This document shows positions 23,508-32,858 of a stretch of 39,170 bases of DNA, piece by piece. Position 1 is the stretch's first letter, and each line of letters starts with the position of its first letter. Both the position numbers and the translations under genes were made by a program. Below the pieces are notes generated by a model. The model had not been told where the DNA came from. It ran no database searches and saw only the letters and a program-made list of their open reading frames with translations. This stretch comes from Saprospiraceae bacterium (GTDB lineage Bacteria; Bacteroidota; Bacteroidia; Chitinophagales; Saprospiraceae), in contig JALSKB010000202.1 in NCBI GenBank assembly GCA_026989035.1, positions 1-39,170 on the forward strand, given 5' to 3'.

Positions 23508-24647
23508 ATGAACTTTAAAGCAGTCCTCGGCCAAGAGAAAGTCAAAGAACAGTTGCGCAACATGCAGGCAGAGGGGCGCATGCCCCATGCCATCTTGTTG
23601 GAAGGCCCCGCCGGCAGCGGAAAGTTGCCTTTGGCCTTGGCCTTGGCTCGATTTCTGCTCTGTGAAAAGCCCGAAAAAGAAGATTGTTGCGAACAGTGTC
23701 GGGCTTGCCGAAAAACGGCGGAGTATGTTCATCCCGATTTCCATTTCAGCTTTCCCGTAGTCGGTAGCAAAGCCACCAGTGACGATTTTTTGCCTATGTG
23801 GCGAGAGGCTTTGAAGCAAAGTCCATACATGAGTTTGCACGATTGGCTGCAACGGATCGGGGCAGAAAACAAGCAGGGCAACATCAACAAAGAAGAATGT
23901 GTGCTCATCTCTCGCAAGCTGAGTTTTCAGCCCTATGAAAGCGACAAGAAAGTCATGCTTATCTGGATGGCGGAAGCTCTGGGTAAAGAGGGCAACCGCT
24001 TGCTCAAACTCATTGAGGAGCCGCCCCACAACACCCATTTTATTCTCGTGGCTGAAGAAGCAGAAGCCCTCCTCAGTACCATCCTGTCTCGCTGTCAACG
24101 CCTGAGCCTCAATCGCCTTTCAACGGAAGAACTTAGTCAAGGACTGGAAAATCGAGGCGTGCCCAAGGCAAAAGCGGAAGAAATAGCCCTCTTGGCAGAC
24201 GGAAATTTTCGCTTAGCTTTGCAGTGGGCTTCGGAGGCCGAAGAAGAAGAGGGCAAGCTCTTCGTGGAATGGCTCCGCAAGTGCTATGTGGGTAAAGTGC
24301 CCGAATTGATAGGGTGGTCGGAAAAGCTGGCTGCTCTCGGGCGAGAACATCAAAAACATCTGCTGCAGTACGGACTGGAGTTTGTCCGACAAATGCTACA
24401 CGGGAGAATGAGTGGAGGCCAAATACCTGTTCGCCTTCCGGCAAATGAAAAACAGGCCGCAGAACGCTTAGCTCCTTTGCTCACCTTTGGGCAACTGGAG
24501 GAATTGAGCCAACTGCTGAACAACAGCTTTCACGGCATTCAACGCAATGCCTATGCCAAAGTACTCTTTCTCCATGCCTCTTTGAGCATTCATCGCATCA
24601 TGAAAAAGAGCGCAACAAAAGACCTGAAAGCTAAAGGGTATAGGTGA
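23508..24647 (+). CDS. holB: DNA polymerase III subunit delta' (clamp loader)
   Basis: Part of the clamp-loading complex that places the beta sliding clamp on primed DNA. The 379-residue product from the ATG at 23508 opens with FKAVLGQEKVKEQL and has an AAA+ fold with a P-loop-like GPAGSGKL (about 30-37). A zinc-binding group CCEQCRAC (about 63-70), an LLKLIEEPP strand and the sensor-1 STILSRCQR follow. The last third is the oligomerisation domain. Delta' is distinguished from DnaX by lacking the long tail. It is followed by ricT after 60 nt, the same pairing as holB and yaaT in Bacillus and many Bacteroidota. Confidence 0.9.
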   Translation: MNFKAVLGQEKVKEQLRNMQAEGRMPHAILLEGPAGSGKLPLALALARFLLCEKPEKEDCCEQCRACRKTAEYVHPDFHFSFPVVGSKATSDDFLPMWREALKQSPYMSLHDWLQRIGAENKQGNINKEECVLISRKLSFQPYESDKKVMLIWMAEALGKEGNRLLKLIEEPPHNTHFILVAEEAEALLSTILSRCQRLSLNRLSTEELSQGLENRGVPKAKAEEIALLADGNFRLALQWASEAEEEEGKLFVEWLRKCYVGKVPELIGWSEKLAALGREHQKHLLQYGLEFVRQMLHGRMSGGQIPVRLPANEKQAAERLAPLLTFGQLEELSQLLNNSFHGIQRNAYAKVLFLHASLSIHRIMKKSATKDLKAKGYR

Positions 24648-24707
24648 ATCCTCCTTTGCAGACCTTGAAACCTCTCGGTAGCAGCGCAGCGTCAAAATAT
24701 AGCAAAC

Positions 24708-26039
24708 ATGAGTTGTCTGGGATGTAGTGTAAAAACCAAAGACGGCACCCCCTTGGGCTGCCGACAAAACGGCGGATGCCACGGGGGGTGTAACCGCCTC
24801 AATACCTTTGATTGGCTTAGCTTGAACGGCATAGCCGATGTGGAAGATGAGGGTATCGTGGAAATCAGTTTCCACAACGGTACGCGTAAAGAATTTTGTA
24901 CCCGACCCGCCCGTCTACAAGTCTTTACCGGAGACCAGGTTGTCGTGGAGAGCAAGTCCGGCAGAGACATAGGCTGTATTACCCTCTCGGGAGAACTCGT
25001 CAGGCTTCAAATGAAGAAAAAACGCGTTTCGCCCGAGCGCGTTAAACACAAAATTTTGCGCAAAGCAACCGAACGAGACCTCGAAATTCTCCAACAGGCC
25101 AGGGAACGAGAACATCCCACTTTGCTCAAAGCGCGCATCATAGCCCGAAGCCTCAACCTCGATATGAAAATCGGTGATGTGGAATACCAGGCCGATGGAC
25201 GTAAAGCTACTTTCTATTACACCGCCGACGGACGTGTGGACTTCAGGGAATTAATACGCCACTATGCCCGAGAATTTCGCGTAAAAATTGAAATGAGACA
25301 AATCGGGGCGCGTCAGGAAGCCGGCCGCATAGGTGGTATCGGCAGCTGTGGCCGTGAACTCTGCTGCTCCAGCTGGCTGACTACCTTCAAAACCGTCTCT
25401 ACCGCAGCAGCCCGATACCAAAGCCTGGCTATCAACCAAGCTAAATTGTCGGGGCAATGCGGTCGCCTCAAGTGCTGCCTCAATTTTGAGCTGGATACCT
25501 ATATGGAAGCGCTGAAAGACTTCCCCAAGGGGGCTGAAAAACTGAAAACCCAACAGGGCACTGCAGTTCTTTTTAAAAGGGATATCTTCGAAGGCCTCAT
25601 GTACTACGCTTATTCGAATTCCCGTGCTCCGAGCAATAAGGTCTATACCTTGACTATAGAACAGGCCAGAGAAGTCTGTGAAATGAACAAACGGGGCGAG
25701 CTGCCGGAAGATCTCGGCGATTTTGCCTTTGTAGAGGAAGACTCCATCGAAGAAGAAGACATTGGTTTCGACAGCATCAATGATGTGGTGGAACTGCCTC
25801 CCGAAGAACGCAGAAAGCGGCGAAACAAACGCAACAGGGGGCGCAGAAATCGGCAAAACAGGTCGGCTAATCGTCAAAAACAAGGCAAGCCCAAAGAGAA
25901 GGAGCGAAAAAAAACAGAAGGTGAAAATTCTAAAAAGGGGAAAGTGCCTGTGGGCAAGTCGAAATCCAAGAACAGAAAGAAGAACCAGCGCAACAGCGGT
26001 ACCAAGCGGAAAAAAAATGGCGACAAGAAAAAAGAGTAA
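24708..26039 (+). CDS. ricT: PSP1-domain protein RicT (YaaT)
   Basis: A 443-residue iron-sulfur protein; in Bacillus the Ric complex affects RNA processing with RNase Y, but its role in Bacteroidota is not settled. The N-terminus is Cys-rich (C3, C6, C18, C24, C28), an extension typical of Bacteroidota. The PSP1 domain spans about 85-290 and carries two CxxxxCC groups, C214..C219-C220 and C251..C256-C257, which fit cluster ligands. The tail from about 365 is disordered, first acidic (EEDSIEEEDIGF) and then very rich in Lys, Arg and Asn, likely binding RNA or ribosomes by charge. It lies between holB and lpd on the same strand. Confidence 0.88.
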   Translation: MSCLGCSVKTKDGTPLGCRQNGGCHGGCNRLNTFDWLSLNGIADVEDEGIVEISFHNGTRKEFCTRPARLQVFTGDQVVVESKSGRDIGCITLSGELVRLQMKKKRVSPERVKHKILRKATERDLEILQQAREREHPTLLKARIIARSLNLDMKIGDVEYQADGRKATFYYTADGRVDFRELIRHYAREFRVKIEMRQIGARQEAGRIGGIGSCGRELCCSSWLTTFKTVSTAAARYQSLAINQAKLSGQCGRLKCCLNFELDTYMEALKDFPKGAEKLKTQQGTAVLFKRDIFEGLMYYAYSNSRAPSNKVYTLTIEQAREVCEMNKRGELPEDLGDFAFVEEDSIEEEDIGFDSINDVVELPPEERRKRRNKRNRGRRNRQNRSANRQKQGKPKEKERKKTEGENSKKGKVPVGKSKSKNRKKNQRNSGTKRKKNGDKKKE

Positions 26040-26111
26040 GCGCTGTCTTCCTTTCCACGAAATGATCTTGACTTTCCTTTTGAGGAAACGATTACCAGAA
26101 AAACAACTTCC

Positions 26112-27518
26112 ATGCAAACATTTGATTTGTTGATTATAGGATCCGGTCCCGGGGGCTATGTGGCTGCCATACGAGCTGCTCAATTGGGTATGAAAACGGC
26201 TTTGGTGGAACGCTATAACACCCTGGGAGGCACTTGCCTGAACGTGGGTTGTATTCCCTCCAAGGCTTTGCTGGATTCTTCCGAGCGTTACCATGAAGCT
26301 CAAACGACGTTTGAAGAACACGGTATTGGTGTCGGTCAGCTCAAGCTCAATTTGAGCAAAATGATCGAGCGAAAAAATGCCGTGGTTAGCCAGACTGTCA
26401 GTGGCATTGACTACCTGATGAAGAAAAATCGAATTGAGGTGTTTCACGGCCACGCAGCTTTTGAAAATGATAAAACCGTACGCATTTCCCGAAAGGGAAA
26501 AGAAGATCAGCTCGTGCAAGCTGAAAGATTTATCATCGCCACCGGTTCAAAGCCCAAAGTGCCGCCTTCTTTTCATTACGACAAAAAGCGCATCATTACT
26601 TCTACCGAAGCGCTGCAACTGGATAAACTGCCCAAGCAATTGCTGGTGGTAGGTGCCGGTGTTATCGGCTTGGAGCTGGGTTCTGTCTTTGCCCGTCTGG
26701 GAACGGAAGTAACTGTTATCGAATATCTCGACAGGGCTTTGCCGACCATGGACAAAGACTGTAGCAAAGAAATTTTGCGTCCGCTCAAAAAGCTGGGGAT
26801 GAAGTTTCTCTTCAATCACCAGGTGCATGAGGCAAAAACCCAAGGGCGCAAAGCCGTTGTTGCCTTGCAAAAGCGGGAGGGGGGAGAGCCTTTCCAACTT
26901 AAAGCCGATTACTGTTTGGTGGCCATTGGAAGGCGTCCTTATACCGATGGGCTTCATTTGGCGAAAGCCGGATTGAAAACCGATGAAAGGGGGTTTATCC
27001 CCGTCAATGAAAAACTGCAAACGGCAAAAGAACACATCTACGCCATAGGAGATGTTGTCGGTGGAGCTATGTTGGCTCACAAAGCCGAGGAAGAAGGGGT
27101 TTTCGTCGTCGAACAGCTTGCCGGCCAGCAGCCTGCCCTGCACTACGACCGCATACCTTCCGTGGTTTATACCTGGCCTGAAGTGGCTTCTGTGGGCCGT
27201 ACCGAGGAAGAGCTCAAAAAAGCAGGCATACCCTACAAGGCGGGAAAATTTCCTTTTCGCGCTTTGGGACGTGCCCGCGCCAGTGGCGACTTGGATGGTA
27301 TGGTGAAAGTGCTGGCACACAAAGAAAATGATGAGATATTGGGAATTCACATCGTAGGTGCCCGGGCTGCCGACCTCATCGCCATGGCCGTTTCTTTGTT
27401 GGAATACCGAGCCTCTGCCGAAGACGCTGCACGCATGACCTATCCCCATCCCACTTTTGCCGAAGCCTTAAAAGAAGCTGCTTTAGCTGCCTGGGACGGG
27501 AAGCCACTTCACATTTAA
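26112..27518 (+). CDS. lpdA: Dihydrolipoyl dehydrogenase (E3)
   Basis: FAD enzyme that reoxidises the dihydrolipoyl groups of 2-oxoacid dehydrogenases and of GcvH, passing electrons to NAD. The 468-residue sequence has the FAD-binding GSGPGGYVAAIRAAQLG. The redox-active disulfide lies in GGTCLNVGCIPSKAL (C42, C47), the NAD-binding site in GAGVIGLELGSVFARLG, the second FAD motif in IYAIGDVVGGAMLAHKAEEEG, and the catalytic His-Glu pair in the C-terminal HPTFAEALKEA. Nothing is missing. The E1 and E2 partners are not in the window. pyk follows 9 nt after the stop, so the two are probably cotranscribed, tying pyruvate formation to its oxidation. A 13-bp motif copy lies at 26957-26969 and a related hairpin at 26485-26500. 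Confidence 0.95.
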   Translation: MQTFDLLIIGSGPGGYVAAIRAAQLGMKTALVERYNTLGGTCLNVGCIPSKALLDSSERYHEAQTTFEEHGIGVGQLKLNLSKMIERKNAVVSQTVSGIDYLMKKNRIEVFHGHAAFENDKTVRISRKGKEDQLVQAERFIIATGSKPKVPPSFHYDKKRIITSTEALQLDKLPKQLLVVGAGVIGLELGSVFARLGTEVTVIEYLDRALPTMDKDCSKEILRPLKKLGMKFLFNHQVHEAKTQGRKAVVALQKREGGEPFQLKADYCLVAIGRRPYTDGLHLAKAGLKTDERGFIPVNEKLQTAKEHIYAIGDVVGGAMLAHKAEEEGVFVVEQLAGQQPALHYDRIPSVVYTWPEVASVGRTEEELKKAGIPYKAGKFPFRALGRARASGDLDGMVKVLAHKENDEILGIHIVGARAADLIAMAVSLLEYRASAEDAARMTYPHPTFAEALKEAALAAWDGKPLHI

Positions 27519-27527
27519 ACACATTCC

Positions 27528-28967
27528 ATGAAAATCGAAGACAGACAAAGTACCAAACTCATCAGCACCTTGGGCCCTGCGTCCCAAGGGTACGATGTCA
27601 TGCGGGAACTGATTTATTCCGGTGTAGATATGTTCCGCTTTAATTTTTCACACGGTGACCACAGTACTCATCAGGAAAACATACAAAAGGTACTTGGCAT
27701 CAATAAGGAGTTGGGAACACATGTGGGCATCATTGCCGACCTCCAAGGACCTAAGCTCCGCGTAGGAAAAATGCCGGAAGGAGGCTTACAACTTGTGGAA
27801 GGCGAAACGGTTACTTTCGTAAACTGGGAGAGAGAAGTGGTTGACAAAGACACCATTTACATGAGCTATGAGCGTTTTGCCGCTGATGTCCATCCCGGTG
27901 AAAAAATCCTGCTCGACGACGGCAAAATTATTCTCCAAGTACAACAAACCAACGGCAAAGACAGCGTACAACTCAAGGTATTGGCCGGAGGTGTCTTGCA
28001 TTCCAACAAGGGGGTTAATTTGCCTGAAACCCGGGTTTCTTTGCCCTGCCTTACGGCAAAAGATTTGGAGGACCTGGATTTCATTCTCCGTCAACCCGTC
28101 AACTGGATTGCCCTGTCTTTTGTGCGCTCACCGCAAGATATCCTCGATTTGAAAGAGCGCATTGCCGCTAAGAGGCACCCGGCCAAAGTCATTGCCAAAA
28201 TTGAGAAAAGTGAGGCTGTCGCAGCTCTGGATGAAATCATAGAAGCTGCCGATGCCGTTATGATTGCCCGCGGTGATCTGGGTATAGAGTTTCCTTTGGA
28301 ACGCCTGCCGGCACTGCAAAAAGAAATCATTCGCAAGTGTCGCGACAAGGCTCGCCCCGTGATTGTAGCCACCCAAATGATGGAGAGCATGATCAGCAAC
28401 CCCACGCCTACGCGGGCCGAGGTGACAGATGTAGCCAATGCCGTGCTCGACGGAGCGGACACCGTTATGCTGAGTGGCGAAACGGCTATAGGCAAATACC
28501 CCGTAGAAGTTGTGCGGGCCGTGAATCGCATCCTTACCGAAGCTGAAAAGTACATCACTTCTTTTGAGCAATATCGCCCTTATCCCGATCAAAGTTCTCC
28601 GACTTTTTTATCTGATGTTATTTGTTATAGCGCTGTAAAGACAGCTGAAGACATCGGCGCCAAAGCCATTATCGGCATGACGGTTTCCGGCTATACGGCT
28701 TTCAGCGTTTCCAGTTATCGTCCGGAAGCAAAAATCTACATCTTTTCTGCCGAACGCCACATGCTGGCAACGCTCAACCTCGTTTGGGGCGTACGCTGTT
28801 TTTTCTATGACAAGCTCACTACTACGGATGAGACTTTTGAAGACGTTCAAAACATTTTGAAAGGAGAAAAGCTCATTCAAAAAGGAGATGTCATCATCAA
28901 TACGGCTTCCATGCCTATTTACCAACGCCAGCGAACCAACATGCTCAAGGCAACGGTGGTAGATTGA
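27528..28967 (+). CDS. pyk: Pyruvate kinase
   Basis: Last step of glycolysis: phosphoenolpyruvate plus ADP gives pyruvate plus ATP, in the cytoplasm. The 479-residue product has the A domain start KLISTLGPAS, the B domain at about 73-170, and the signature VIAKIEKSEA with catalytic K224 and metal ligand E226. MIARGDLGIEF (D250 binds metal), ATQMMESMI and the LSGETAIGKYP segment are also present. The C domain is complete. It lies 9 nt after lpdA. The C-terminal Bacillus-type extra PEP-utilising domain is absent. Confidence 0.96.
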   Translation: MKIEDRQSTKLISTLGPASQGYDVMRELIYSGVDMFRFNFSHGDHSTHQENIQKVLGINKELGTHVGIIADLQGPKLRVGKMPEGGLQLVEGETVTFVNWEREVVDKDTIYMSYERFAADVHPGEKILLDDGKIILQVQQTNGKDSVQLKVLAGGVLHSNKGVNLPETRVSLPCLTAKDLEDLDFILRQPVNWIALSFVRSPQDILDLKERIAAKRHPAKVIAKIEKSEAVAALDEIIEAADAVMIARGDLGIEFPLERLPALQKEIIRKCRDKARPVIVATQMMESMISNPTPTRAEVTDVANAVLDGADTVMLSGETAIGKYPVEVVRAVNRILTEAEKYITSFEQYRPYPDQSSPTFLSDVICYSAVKTAEDIGAKAIIGMTVSGYTAFSVSSYRPEAKIYIFSAERHMLATLNLVWGVRCFFYDKLTTTDETFEDVQNILKGEKLIQKGDVIINTASMPIYQRQRTNMLKATVVD

Positions 28968-29022
28968 AAGGGGTGTGGGCAAATGGCGTTGAACCTTTCC
29001 GTGTAATTCTCCCCCGAGTTTT

Positions 29023-29056
29023 TTTGTAGAGGTGTGGTTCCTTTTGCCTATCTTTG
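29023..29056 (+). promoter_or_regulatory. Candidate promoter of the ABC-F gene, abutting its start codon
   Basis: TTTG (29023-29026), a 22-nt spacer and TATCTTTG (29049-29056) lie with only 5 nt between the box and the ATG at 29062. This argues against the upstream in-frame GTG at 29032 and predicts a leaderless or near-leaderless message. Confidence 0.5.
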
Positions 29057-29061
29057 TCTTC

Positions 29062-30927
29062 ATGAACTATCTGGCCTTGGAGCACGGCACGTTGACTTAC
29101 GGGGATAAGGTTCTTTTTCAAGACATTTCCCTGCGGGTTAACAAGGGAGAAAAAGTGGCTTTGATTGCTCGCAATGGGGCGGGCAAGTCCACTTTGTTGC
29201 GTTTGCTCATAGGTGAAGTGCAAGGTGAGGGCGAGCATTTTCGCTTGCAATTGGCGAAGAGTGTGCGCTTGGGGTATTTGCCTCAAGAACCCGTTTTTCA
29301 TCAGGCTTGGACGGTTTTAGATGCCGTTTTTGAGGGAGAGGCTCCTGCTTTCCGAGCTTTGCGTGCTTATGAGGAGGCCCTGTTGCACAAAGAAAACGAA
29401 AAGGCTCTGCAGTGGGCTTTGACTCAAATGGATGAGACGGGAGCTTGGGATTTGGAGGCACGTGCGCGTGAAATACTCTACAAATTGGAGATTCGCGATT
29501 TGGAAGCTGTTGTAGGGCAGCTTTCAGGGGGGCAGCGCAAGCGGGTGGCTTTGGCTCGTTTGATTTTGAGCGATCCGGATTTTCTGATTTTGGATGAGCC
29601 GACCAACCACCTGGATTTGGATATGATCGAGTGGTTGGAAAACTACCTTTCCAGATCGAAGTTGACTTTGTTGTTGGTAACACACGATCGCTTTTTTCTC
29701 GAACGCGTATGTGATCGCATTGTGGAATTAGACGGGGGGCAACTGTACAACTATTCGGGAAATTATTCCGATTTTTTGGAAAAGAAACTGGCCAGACATG
29801 AGAACGAGCTCGTCGTGCTCGACAAGACCCGCAAGCTGATGAAAAGAGAATTGCAGTGGGTGCGACGTATGCCTAAAGCACGAACGACGAAGTCTAAGGC
29901 CAGGCTTCAAAAATTTGAAGAAATAAAAGAAGCGGCTTCTAAAAAAATAGAAAAGCAAACCGTTAGTATCGATATCAAGGCTGCCCGCCTGGGTAGTAAA
30001 ATTCTGGAAGCTCACTACCTGACTAAACATTTTGGTGATCAGGTAATTGTAGAAAATTTTAACTACAAGTTTCGGAAGGGAGAACGAGTGGGTGTGGTAG
30101 GTCCCAACGGCTGTGGTAAGACGACCTTCCTACGCCTTTTGACCAAGCAGCTGCGCCCTGACAGCGGTAAGGTAGTTGTTGGTGGCACCGTTAAATTCGG
30201 CTATTACGGTCAAGAGGGTTTACTGTTGGAGAAAGATAAGCGCGTCATTGATGTTGTCACGGAGGTGGCGGAATACATTCCTCTGGAAAAAGGTCGAAAA
30301 CTGACGGCACCGCAATTGCTGGAGCGCTTTCTCTTTTCTCGTGAGCAACAGCAGGTTTACGTTTCACAGTTGAGTGGAGGGGAAAAAAGGCGTTTGCACT
30401 TGCTCGAAGTGCTCATGCAAAATCCCAACTTTTTGGTTCTCGATGAGCCGACCAATGATTTGGATATCGTTACGCTCAATGTTTTGGAAGATTTTCTGTT
30501 GGATTTTCCTGGTTGTGTTTTGATTGTTACCCATGACCGCTTTTTTCTGGATAAAGTGGCCGACCATCTATTCGTTTTTGAGGGGGAGGGCCGCATTAAG
30601 GATTTTAACGGGCGCTATTTGGATTATCGGGAGCAAAAAAACAAGGAGGTGCTTGATGCTAAGCGAGAACAGAAAGCGGAAGACTTGAAAAAACAGCAAG
30701 CTGCTCATCAATCGGAAACGGATCAACTGAGCTATCAACAGCGAAAGGAAATCCGCCGCCTTGAGCAGGCTATTGCGCGTTTGGAGGAGAAAAAGCAGCT
30801 CATTGAGCAGCGCTTTAGCGAGCCGAATTTAAATCCTGAGCTTATAGCCGATTTGTCGCGTGAGCTGGAAGAGCTTCGCCGCCAAATTGAAGAAAAAGAG
30901 GCGGCCTGGATGTCTTTGGTGGGTTGA
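29062..30927 (+). CDS. ABC-F family ATP-binding protein, Uup-like
   Basis: A soluble twin-ATPase protein without membrane domain; ABC-F proteins act on ribosomes, and the Uup group affects translation or ribosome assembly. From the ATG at 29062 it has 621 residues. The first ABC domain has NGAGKST, LSGGQRKRVALA and ILDEPTNHLDLD. A charged linker at about 235-320 follows. The second domain has GPNGCGKTTF, LSGGEKRRLHLLE and VLDEPTNDLDI. The C-terminal coiled coil (about 535-621, rich in Glu, Lys and Gln) is the mark of Uup. Both domains look catalytically intact. EttA and resistance-type ABC-F proteins lack such a C-terminal coil. It has no close partner genes. Confidence 0.88.
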   Translation: MNYLALEHGTLTYGDKVLFQDISLRVNKGEKVALIARNGAGKSTLLRLLIGEVQGEGEHFRLQLAKSVRLGYLPQEPVFHQAWTVLDAVFEGEAPAFRALRAYEEALLHKENEKALQWALTQMDETGAWDLEARAREILYKLEIRDLEAVVGQLSGGQRKRVALARLILSDPDFLILDEPTNHLDLDMIEWLENYLSRSKLTLLLVTHDRFFLERVCDRIVELDGGQLYNYSGNYSDFLEKKLARHENELVVLDKTRKLMKRELQWVRRMPKARTTKSKARLQKFEEIKEAASKKIEKQTVSIDIKAARLGSKILEAHYLTKHFGDQVIVENFNYKFRKGERVGVVGPNGCGKTTFLRLLTKQLRPDSGKVVVGGTVKFGYYGQEGLLLEKDKRVIDVVTEVAEYIPLEKGRKLTAPQLLERFLFSREQQQVYVSQLSGGEKRRLHLLEVLMQNPNFLVLDEPTNDLDIVTLNVLEDFLLDFPGCVLIVTHDRFFLDKVADHLFVFEGEGRIKDFNGRYLDYREQKNKEVLDAKREQKAEDLKKQQAAHQSETDQLSYQQRKEIRRLEQAIARLEEKKQLIEQRFSEPNLNPELIADLSRELEELRRQIEEKEAAWMSLVG

Positions 30928-31014
30928 TTGATGGGGAAAAACGCTTAGGGCTGTTTGCGGTTTTAAGAGGTTTTCCTCGGTAGAAACTATTGTTTGACCA
31001 TTTTGTACAGATGC

Positions 31015-31114
31015 ATATTCATGACGAAGTAGTTTGGGAGGCTAACGCCTCCCAAGCTACCTATCTTTGGCTCGTTTGCAAGTTACAAATATCCCAAACC
31101 ACTTCGGTTTGGGG
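31015..31114 (+). repeat. Interspersed two-hairpin element, copy 2
   Basis: Gap-free match to 6931-7030 with 79 of 100 positions identical. Hairpin A has 9-bp arms, 31033-31041 and 31046-31054. Hairpin B has 8-bp arms, CCCAAACC and GGTTTGGG, around ACTTC at 31093-31113. The outer arms are again complementary with one mismatch. It ends 17 bp before the ridA start codon, so it would be transcribed as the leader of that gene. Confidence 0.85.
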
Positions 31115-31131
31115 GTAAATGTTGTCGATTT

Positions 31132-31554
31132 ATGAAGGAAAAGCAAATTCATGCCTCTTCTGCACCTAAGCCGGTAGGCCTTTATCCCCATGCCCGTCGT
31201 GTGGGTAATTTGTTGTTTTTGTCAGGTATAGGCCCACGTGATCCGGAGACGAATGAAGTGCCGGGTTTGAAGCGTACGGCTTCCGGCAATTTCGAGCATT
31301 TTGATTTTGCCGCTCAGTGTCATGCTGTGTTTGAAAATGTGAAACGCGTTTTGGAGGCTTCCGGTGCATGCTGGGAAGACTTGGTGGATATCACGGTTTT
31401 CCTCACCGATATGCAGCGAGATTTTCAGACTTTCAACAAGATTTATTCCGAGTATTTTCCACAAGGCGGGCCTTGTCGGACGACTGTGGGCATTAGCGCT
31501 TTACCTACGCCCATAGCCATTGAGCTGAAGTGCATAGCGGTATTGTCGGGTTGA
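31132..31554 (+). CDS. RidA (YjgF/YER057c/UK114) family protein
   Basis: A small trimeric enzyme family that hydrolyses reactive enamine and imine intermediates. The 140-residue product keeps the key arginine R116 in PCRTTVGISALP and the glutamate E131 in IAIELKCIAV, which hold the substrate carboxylate and the catalytic water, so imine deaminase activity is likely. The segment SGIGPRDPETNEVPG differs from canonical RidA (SGQIPxDP), and relatives with this form include 2-aminomuconate deaminases of tryptophan breakdown. No other pathway gene is near, so the substrate stays open. It converges on folC with 7 nt between the stop codons. The interspersed element ends 17 bp upstream. Confidence 0.88.
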   Translation: MKEKQIHASSAPKPVGLYPHARRVGNLLFLSGIGPRDPETNEVPGLKRTASGNFEHFDFAAQCHAVFENVKRVLEASGACWEDLVDITVFLTDMQRDFQTFNKIYSEYFPQGGPCRTTVGISALPTPIAIELKCIAVLSG

Positions 31555-31561
31555 TGTTCTT

Positions 31562-32854
31562 TTACACGACTTCTGCAACGACGAAGGTGCTACCGCCCAC
31601 GAAAACCAAGTCTTCTTTTTGAGCTTTGTTTTTGGCTGCCTGCAGGGCGGCTTTGACGGAGGGGTAGCTGTTTCCGTGTAGTTGATATTTTTCTGCCAAT
31701 TTTTTCAGTTTTAAGGCGTCCAGGCCTCGTGGTACATTGGGTTTGCAGAAGTAATACTGTGCATCTTTCGGGAAAAGAGGGAGTACGCGGTTGCTGTCTT
31801 TGTCAAAGACCATGCCCAATACGATGTGCAATTGTTTGTATTCCATTTGCCGCAAGGCAGACAAGACGGCTTGCAGGGCTGCTTCATTGTGGGCACTATC
31901 GCAGAGGATATCCGGATTTTGCCCTATCCATTGCCAGCGTCCCTGATAGGCCGTCAGTTTGTGGAGCTCGGGCCATGCCATCATGAGGGTAGGCATGACG
32001 AGGGTGGGCAGTGCCTGCATGTCTTCCAGTATAGTTAGGGCCATGGTAGCTGTTCGCACGTTGTTGAGTACAAACGGTCCTTGTAGTTCTACCTCCAGAC
32101 GGGCATAGAAATGGCCGCTTTCTTCGATATCCAAAATGGTGAGCTTGTCTTTGTTTTGTTCCAGGATTTGAGCTTGGATAATTTGGTCGGCGAAGTAAAT
32201 GGGTGCATTTTTTTCTTCGGCTATGAGGTGGAAGATGCGGTCTGTTTCCGGTTTGGATTCGCCGATGACGACGGGAACACCTTCTTTGATGATGCCGGCT
32301 TTTTCTCCGGCGATTTGCGCCAGGGTATTGCCCAGGAAATTTTGGTGATCGTAGCTGATGTTGGTGATGACACTGAGGAGAGGAGTGATGATGTTGGTAG
32401 AATCCAGTCTGCCTCCCAAGCCGGCTTCGATAACGGCTATGTCGGTTTGCCTTTCGGCAAAAGAGAGGAAAGCCAGGGCAACGGTGATTTCAAAAAAAGA
32501 GGGCCGGATGGTTTCTATTAGGCCTTTGTTTTTTTGTACAAAGCGGACGACTTCTTCTTTGGAAATTTTTTGGCCGTCGATTTTGATGCGTTCTCGAAAA
32601 TCGTTGTAGTGAGGGGAGGTGTAAAGGCCTGTTTTGAGGCCGGCTCGTTGGAGAGCGGCTGCTATGAGGTGTGAGACTGTGCCCTTGCCGTTGGTTCCGG
32701 CTATGTGGATAGCAGTGAGTTTTTCGTGGGGGTTACCCAGCGCTTTAAGAAGCAGCTGGATGTTTTTCAGGTCTTTTTTAAAAGCTTTGGGGCCTTGCCG
32801 CTGGTACATGGGCAGTTGGGCAAAGAGGTAGTCCAGTGTTTCGCTATAGGTCAT
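31562..32854 (-). CDS. folC: Folylpolyglutamate synthase / dihydrofolate synthase
   Basis: Adds glutamate to dihydropteroate and further glutamates to tetrahydrofolate, keeping folates in the cell. The 430-residue sequence is a Mur-ligase-type enzyme: P-loop AGTNGKGTVSH (K57), the SPHYNDFRERIKIDG loop, EAGLGGRLDSTNI, NISYDHQNFLG, and CDSAHNEAAL in the C-terminal domain. These are all usual FolC signatures. Whether it has both activities cannot be told by eye. The start at 32854 gives the normal N-terminus and lies 4 nt after a -7 box, so the message would be leaderless. It converges on the RidA gene. A 13-bp motif copy lies at 32449-32461. Confidence 0.94.
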   Translation of the reverse strand: MTYSETLDYLFAQLPMYQRQGPKAFKKDLKNIQLLLKALGNPHEKLTAIHIAGTNGKGTVSHLIAAALQRAGLKTGLYTSPHYNDFRERIKIDGQKISKEEVVRFVQKNKGLIETIRPSFFEITVALAFLSFAERQTDIAVIEAGLGGRLDSTNIITPLLSVITNISYDHQNFLGNTLAQIAGEKAGIIKEGVPVVIGESKPETDRIFHLIAEEKNAPIYFADQIIQAQILEQNKDKLTILDIEESGHFYARLEVELQGPFVLNNVRTATMALTILEDMQALPTLVMPTLMMAWPELHKLTAYQGRWQWIGQNPDILCDSAHNEAALQAVLSALRQMEYKQLHIVLGMVFDKDSNRVLPLFPKDAQYYFCKPNVPRGLDALKLKKLAEKYQLHGNSYPSVKAALQAAKNKAQKEDLVFVGGSTFVVAEVV

Positions 32855-32858
32855 GTTG

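Noticed and set aside
25251-26519. 422-codon antisense open frame over ricT and lpdA
   Set aside because: It spans two real genes and their gap and matches no family.
29032-29061. GTG start of the ABC-F gene
   Set aside because: The extra ten residues cover the promoter box, and MNYLALE at 29062 is the usual ABC-F beginning.
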